Below, piece after piece: positions 6,220 through 7,763 of a stretch of DNA of 7,763 nt. The notes below the pieces were generated by a model that did no database searches, was not told where the DNA came from, and saw only the letters and a program-made list of their open reading frames with translations. Both the position numbers and the translations under genes were made by a program. The DNA lies in assembly GCA_900557435.1 (NCBI GenBank), contig USSH01000106.1, forward strand, positions 1-7,763, in the 5' to 3' direction. The stretch comes from an uncultured Coprococcus sp. Its GTDB lineage: Bacteria > Bacillota > Clostridia > Lachnospirales > Lachnospiraceae. How positions within the stretch are numbered: the stretch's first letter is position 1; each line of letters starts with the position of its first letter.

Positions 6220-6316
6220 TCCTTTATTTTATTATCACGTTATATGGTATCTGCCCAGGCAAAGCACATACTAACCAGCGTGTTGCTTCTCCTGACAGCC
6301 CATATATTACATTCTC

Positions 6317-7495
6317 TTACTTGTCTGCATCCTTAAGAAACTCAAGATTCTTTTTGATCAGCTCACATCTCTGTGCTACACACTCAACGCTTCTTCCCGG
6401 ATCAGAAGGTGTGTTGAATACATAATCAATAAGCCTGTCAACTGTTGTTGTTGCAACATGCATTCTTGTATCGCTTGATGCGTAGTAGATGAACACTTCA
6501 TTGTTCTCGTTTACGATTGCACCATTTGTGAATACAACGTTTGATACGTCGCCGACTCTCTCCTCGCCGCGAGGTCCGATGAGCATTCCCGATGGCTCAG
6601 CGATAACCTTTGAAGGATCATTGAGATCTGTCGCAAATGCGTAGAGCACGTATCTGAGACCAGCAGCTGTATTTCTTACACCGTGTGCGATGTGGATCCA
6701 GCCCTTGTCTGTCTTGATAGGAGGTGCGCCTGCACCGTTCTTTGCCTCTGTTATAGTGTGGTACTTACGAAGACTTGTCATCTTCTCCTCATCTATAACT
6801 GCATGCTCTATATCGTCGCAGAGACCGAATCCGATTCCGCCGCCGCTTCCTGTCTCGATGAAATCATCCATTGGACGTGTGTAGAATGCGTACTTGCCAT
6901 CCACAAACTCAGGATGAAGCACTACGTTTCTCTGCTGTGGGGAACGAAGAGTCTTGAGGTTGTCAAGGCGCTCCCAGTGCTTTAAGTCCTTTGTTCTCAC
7001 GATACCGGCTGCTGCAACTGCTGCTGAGAGATCATTTACAGTTGTATCCTTGCTCTCTGAGCAGAACACACCGTAGATCCATCCGTCCTCATGCTGTGTC
7101 AGTCGCATATCGTATACATTTGTCTCCTCCGGACATACATCGTCCAGAAGGATCGGGTAATCCCAGAAACGGAATCCATCGATACCGTTGTCACTCTCAG
7201 CTACGCCGAAGAATGACTTTCTGTCATTTCCCTCTATTCTTGCGACAAGATAATACTTGCCATTCAGGTAGATAGCACCTGAGTTCATAACTGCGTTTAC
7301 TCCGAGACGTTCAATGAAATATGGGTTTGTCTCAGGGTTTAAGTCATATCTCCATGTGAGAGGAATCATCTCTCTTGTGAGTACAGGGTACTCGTATCTG
7401 TCATAGATTCCGTTGTAGAAATCTGTCTTCTTATTCTTTCTCTCGAGAAGCTTGTTCAGCTTGTCGAGCTCTACATAATATTTCTCATTCATCAT
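6317..7495 (-). CDS. GH130_1-type 4-O-beta-D-mannosyl-D-glucose phosphorylase
   Basis: Converts beta-1,4-mannosylglucose plus phosphate to alpha-mannose 1-phosphate and glucose in the cytoplasm. The protein has 392 residues from this start, matching subfamily 1 (about 390, longer than subfamily 2 because of an N-terminal helical extension). Numbering from an upstream ATG at 7504: NVYDMRLTQ with Asp132 at the catalytic position; [11 protein letters not shown] (190-200) and FYTRPMDDF (207-215); [20 protein letters not shown] (257-276); [15 protein letters not shown] near the end. Start: AAGGAG (7506-7511) is only 1 nt from the ATG at 7504 but 10 nt from the ATG at 7495, so the latter is preferred; the ATG at 7492 is another option. 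It follows the epimerase gene after a 33-42-bp gap and precedes the second GH130 gene, consistent with one operon. Subfamily 1 is supported by length, the N-terminal extension and the epimerase neighbour. Confidence 0.9.
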   Translation of the reverse strand: MMNEKYYVELDKLNKLLERKNKKTDFYNGIYDRYEYPVLTREMIPLTWRYDLNPETNPYFIERLGVNAVMNSGAIYLNGKYYLVARIEGNDRKSFFGVAESDNGIDGFRFWDYPILLDDVCPEETNVYDMRLTQHEDGWIYGVFCSESKDTTVNDLSAAVAAAGIVRTKDLKHWERLDNLKTLRSPQQRNVVLHPEFVDGKYAFYTRPMDDFIETGSGGGIGFGLCDDIEHAVIDEEKMTSLRKYHTITEAKNGAGAPPIKTDKGWIHIAHGVRNTAAGLRYVLYAFATDLNDPSKVIAEPSGMLIGPRGEERVGDVSNVVFTNGAIVNENNEVFIYYASSDTRMHVATTTVDRLIDYVFNTPSDPGRSVECVAQRCELIKKNLEFLKDADK

Positions 7496-7505
7496 TTCCG
7501 GCATT

Positions 7506-7511
7506 CTCCTT
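7506..7511 (-). promoter_or_regulatory. AAGGAG ribosome binding site of the GH130_1 gene
   Basis: AAGGAG on the minus strand lies within the short gap after the epimerase stop. Its spacing to three nearby ATGs (1, 10 and 13 nt) argues against the first one as the start. Confidence 0.7.
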
Positions 7512-7537
7512 ATTTTTTGAAAGCATTTGAATGCTAT

Positions 7538-7763
7538 TTACTTGTCGTCGGCAATTCTCTTCATTACCTCCAGGCACATTCTACCATTGTGATATGGACA
7601 CTTCCAAGGCTCAACAATAGGTCGTCCAACTCTTGGTGTTCCATCCGCATTCAGATCCCAGAACCACTCTGATCCAGGTCTCTTGTCTATGAAGTATTCC
7701 TTTATGTACTCCCATACCTTCTCGGCAGCCTCGTAATACTTCTTATCACACGACTTTTGATAA
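7538..7763 (-). CDS. Cellobiose 2-epimerase (AGE superfamily), C-terminal 74 residues
   Basis: Manual translation from the right edge to the TAA at 7538 gives 74 residues with no start in the window; the full enzyme is about 390-410 residues. It epimerises the reducing-end sugar of beta-1,4-disaccharides: cellobiose to glucosylmannose and, physiologically, mannobiose to mannosylglucose. Seen: RPGSEWFWDLNADGTP, followed by the diagnostic EPWKCPYHNGRMCLE. In the N-acylglucosamine 2-epimerase superfamily the His of this PYHNGR motif is one of the catalytic histidines. The C-terminus is MKRIADDK. It lies 42 bp upstream of the GH130_1 gene on the same strand, so its product would feed the next enzyme directly. 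The motif clearly separates it from plain N-acylglucosamine 2-epimerases. Confidence 0.9.
   Translation of the reverse strand, partial: YQKSCDKKYYEAAEKVWEYIKEYFIDKRPGSEWFWDLNADGTPRVGRPIVEPWKCPYHNGRMCLEVMKRIADDK

Noticed and set aside
1..7763. tRNA, rRNA, CRISPR array or replication origin
   Set aside because: No cloverleaf, rRNA-like segment, regularly spaced repeats or DnaA-box cluster was seen on either strand.

Overview
This looks like chromosomal DNA from a Gram-positive anaerobe, most likely a mannan-using gut or rumen member of the Lachnospiraceae. The reasons are the gene content (cellobiose 2-epimerase plus two GH130 phosphorylases, DegV, an Rpn-like protein, a LacI-type/GGDEF hybrid), the strong AGGAGG-type ribosome binding sites, the AT-rich intergenic DNA and the small type I ManA. 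The genus cannot be fixed from the sequence alone.

Layout. Positions 1-650 hold the N-terminal two thirds of a DegV-family protein on the minus strand, running off the left edge; it was identified by manual translation. A divergent intergenic region (651-908) carries a promoter for each flanking gene plus small repeats. At 909-1823 a lone plus-strand gene with a TTG start encodes an Rpn/PD-(D/E)XK-like protein with a C-terminal coiled coil. It meets the next gene tail to tail at a bidirectional terminator (1879-1925). From 1943 to the right edge everything is on the minus strand. In transcription order these are the C-terminus of cellobiose 2-epimerase (7763-7538), a GH130_1-type mannosylglucose phosphorylase, a GH130_2-type mannooligosaccharide phosphorylase, a roughly 260-bp structured gap, mannose-6-phosphate isomerase (manA), and a cytoplasmic LacI-like sensor fused to a GAF-like region and a GGDEF domain.

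How the genes work together (inference from known families). Mannobiose or longer beta-1,4-mannooligosaccharides imported into the cell are shortened by phosphorolysis (GH130_2). The epimerase converts the reducing-end mannose of mannobiose to glucose, and GH130_1 splits the resulting mannosylglucose into mannose 1-phosphate and glucose. A phosphomannomutase, not in this window, would give mannose 6-phosphate, and ManA turns that into fructose 6-phosphate. The LacI-like/GGDEF protein 38 bp downstream of manA could sense an intracellular sugar or sugar phosphate and couple it to cyclic-di-GMP production instead of to DNA binding. This coupling and the structured manA leader are the two most interesting points. 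The DegV and Rpn-like genes appear unrelated to the mannan pathway.
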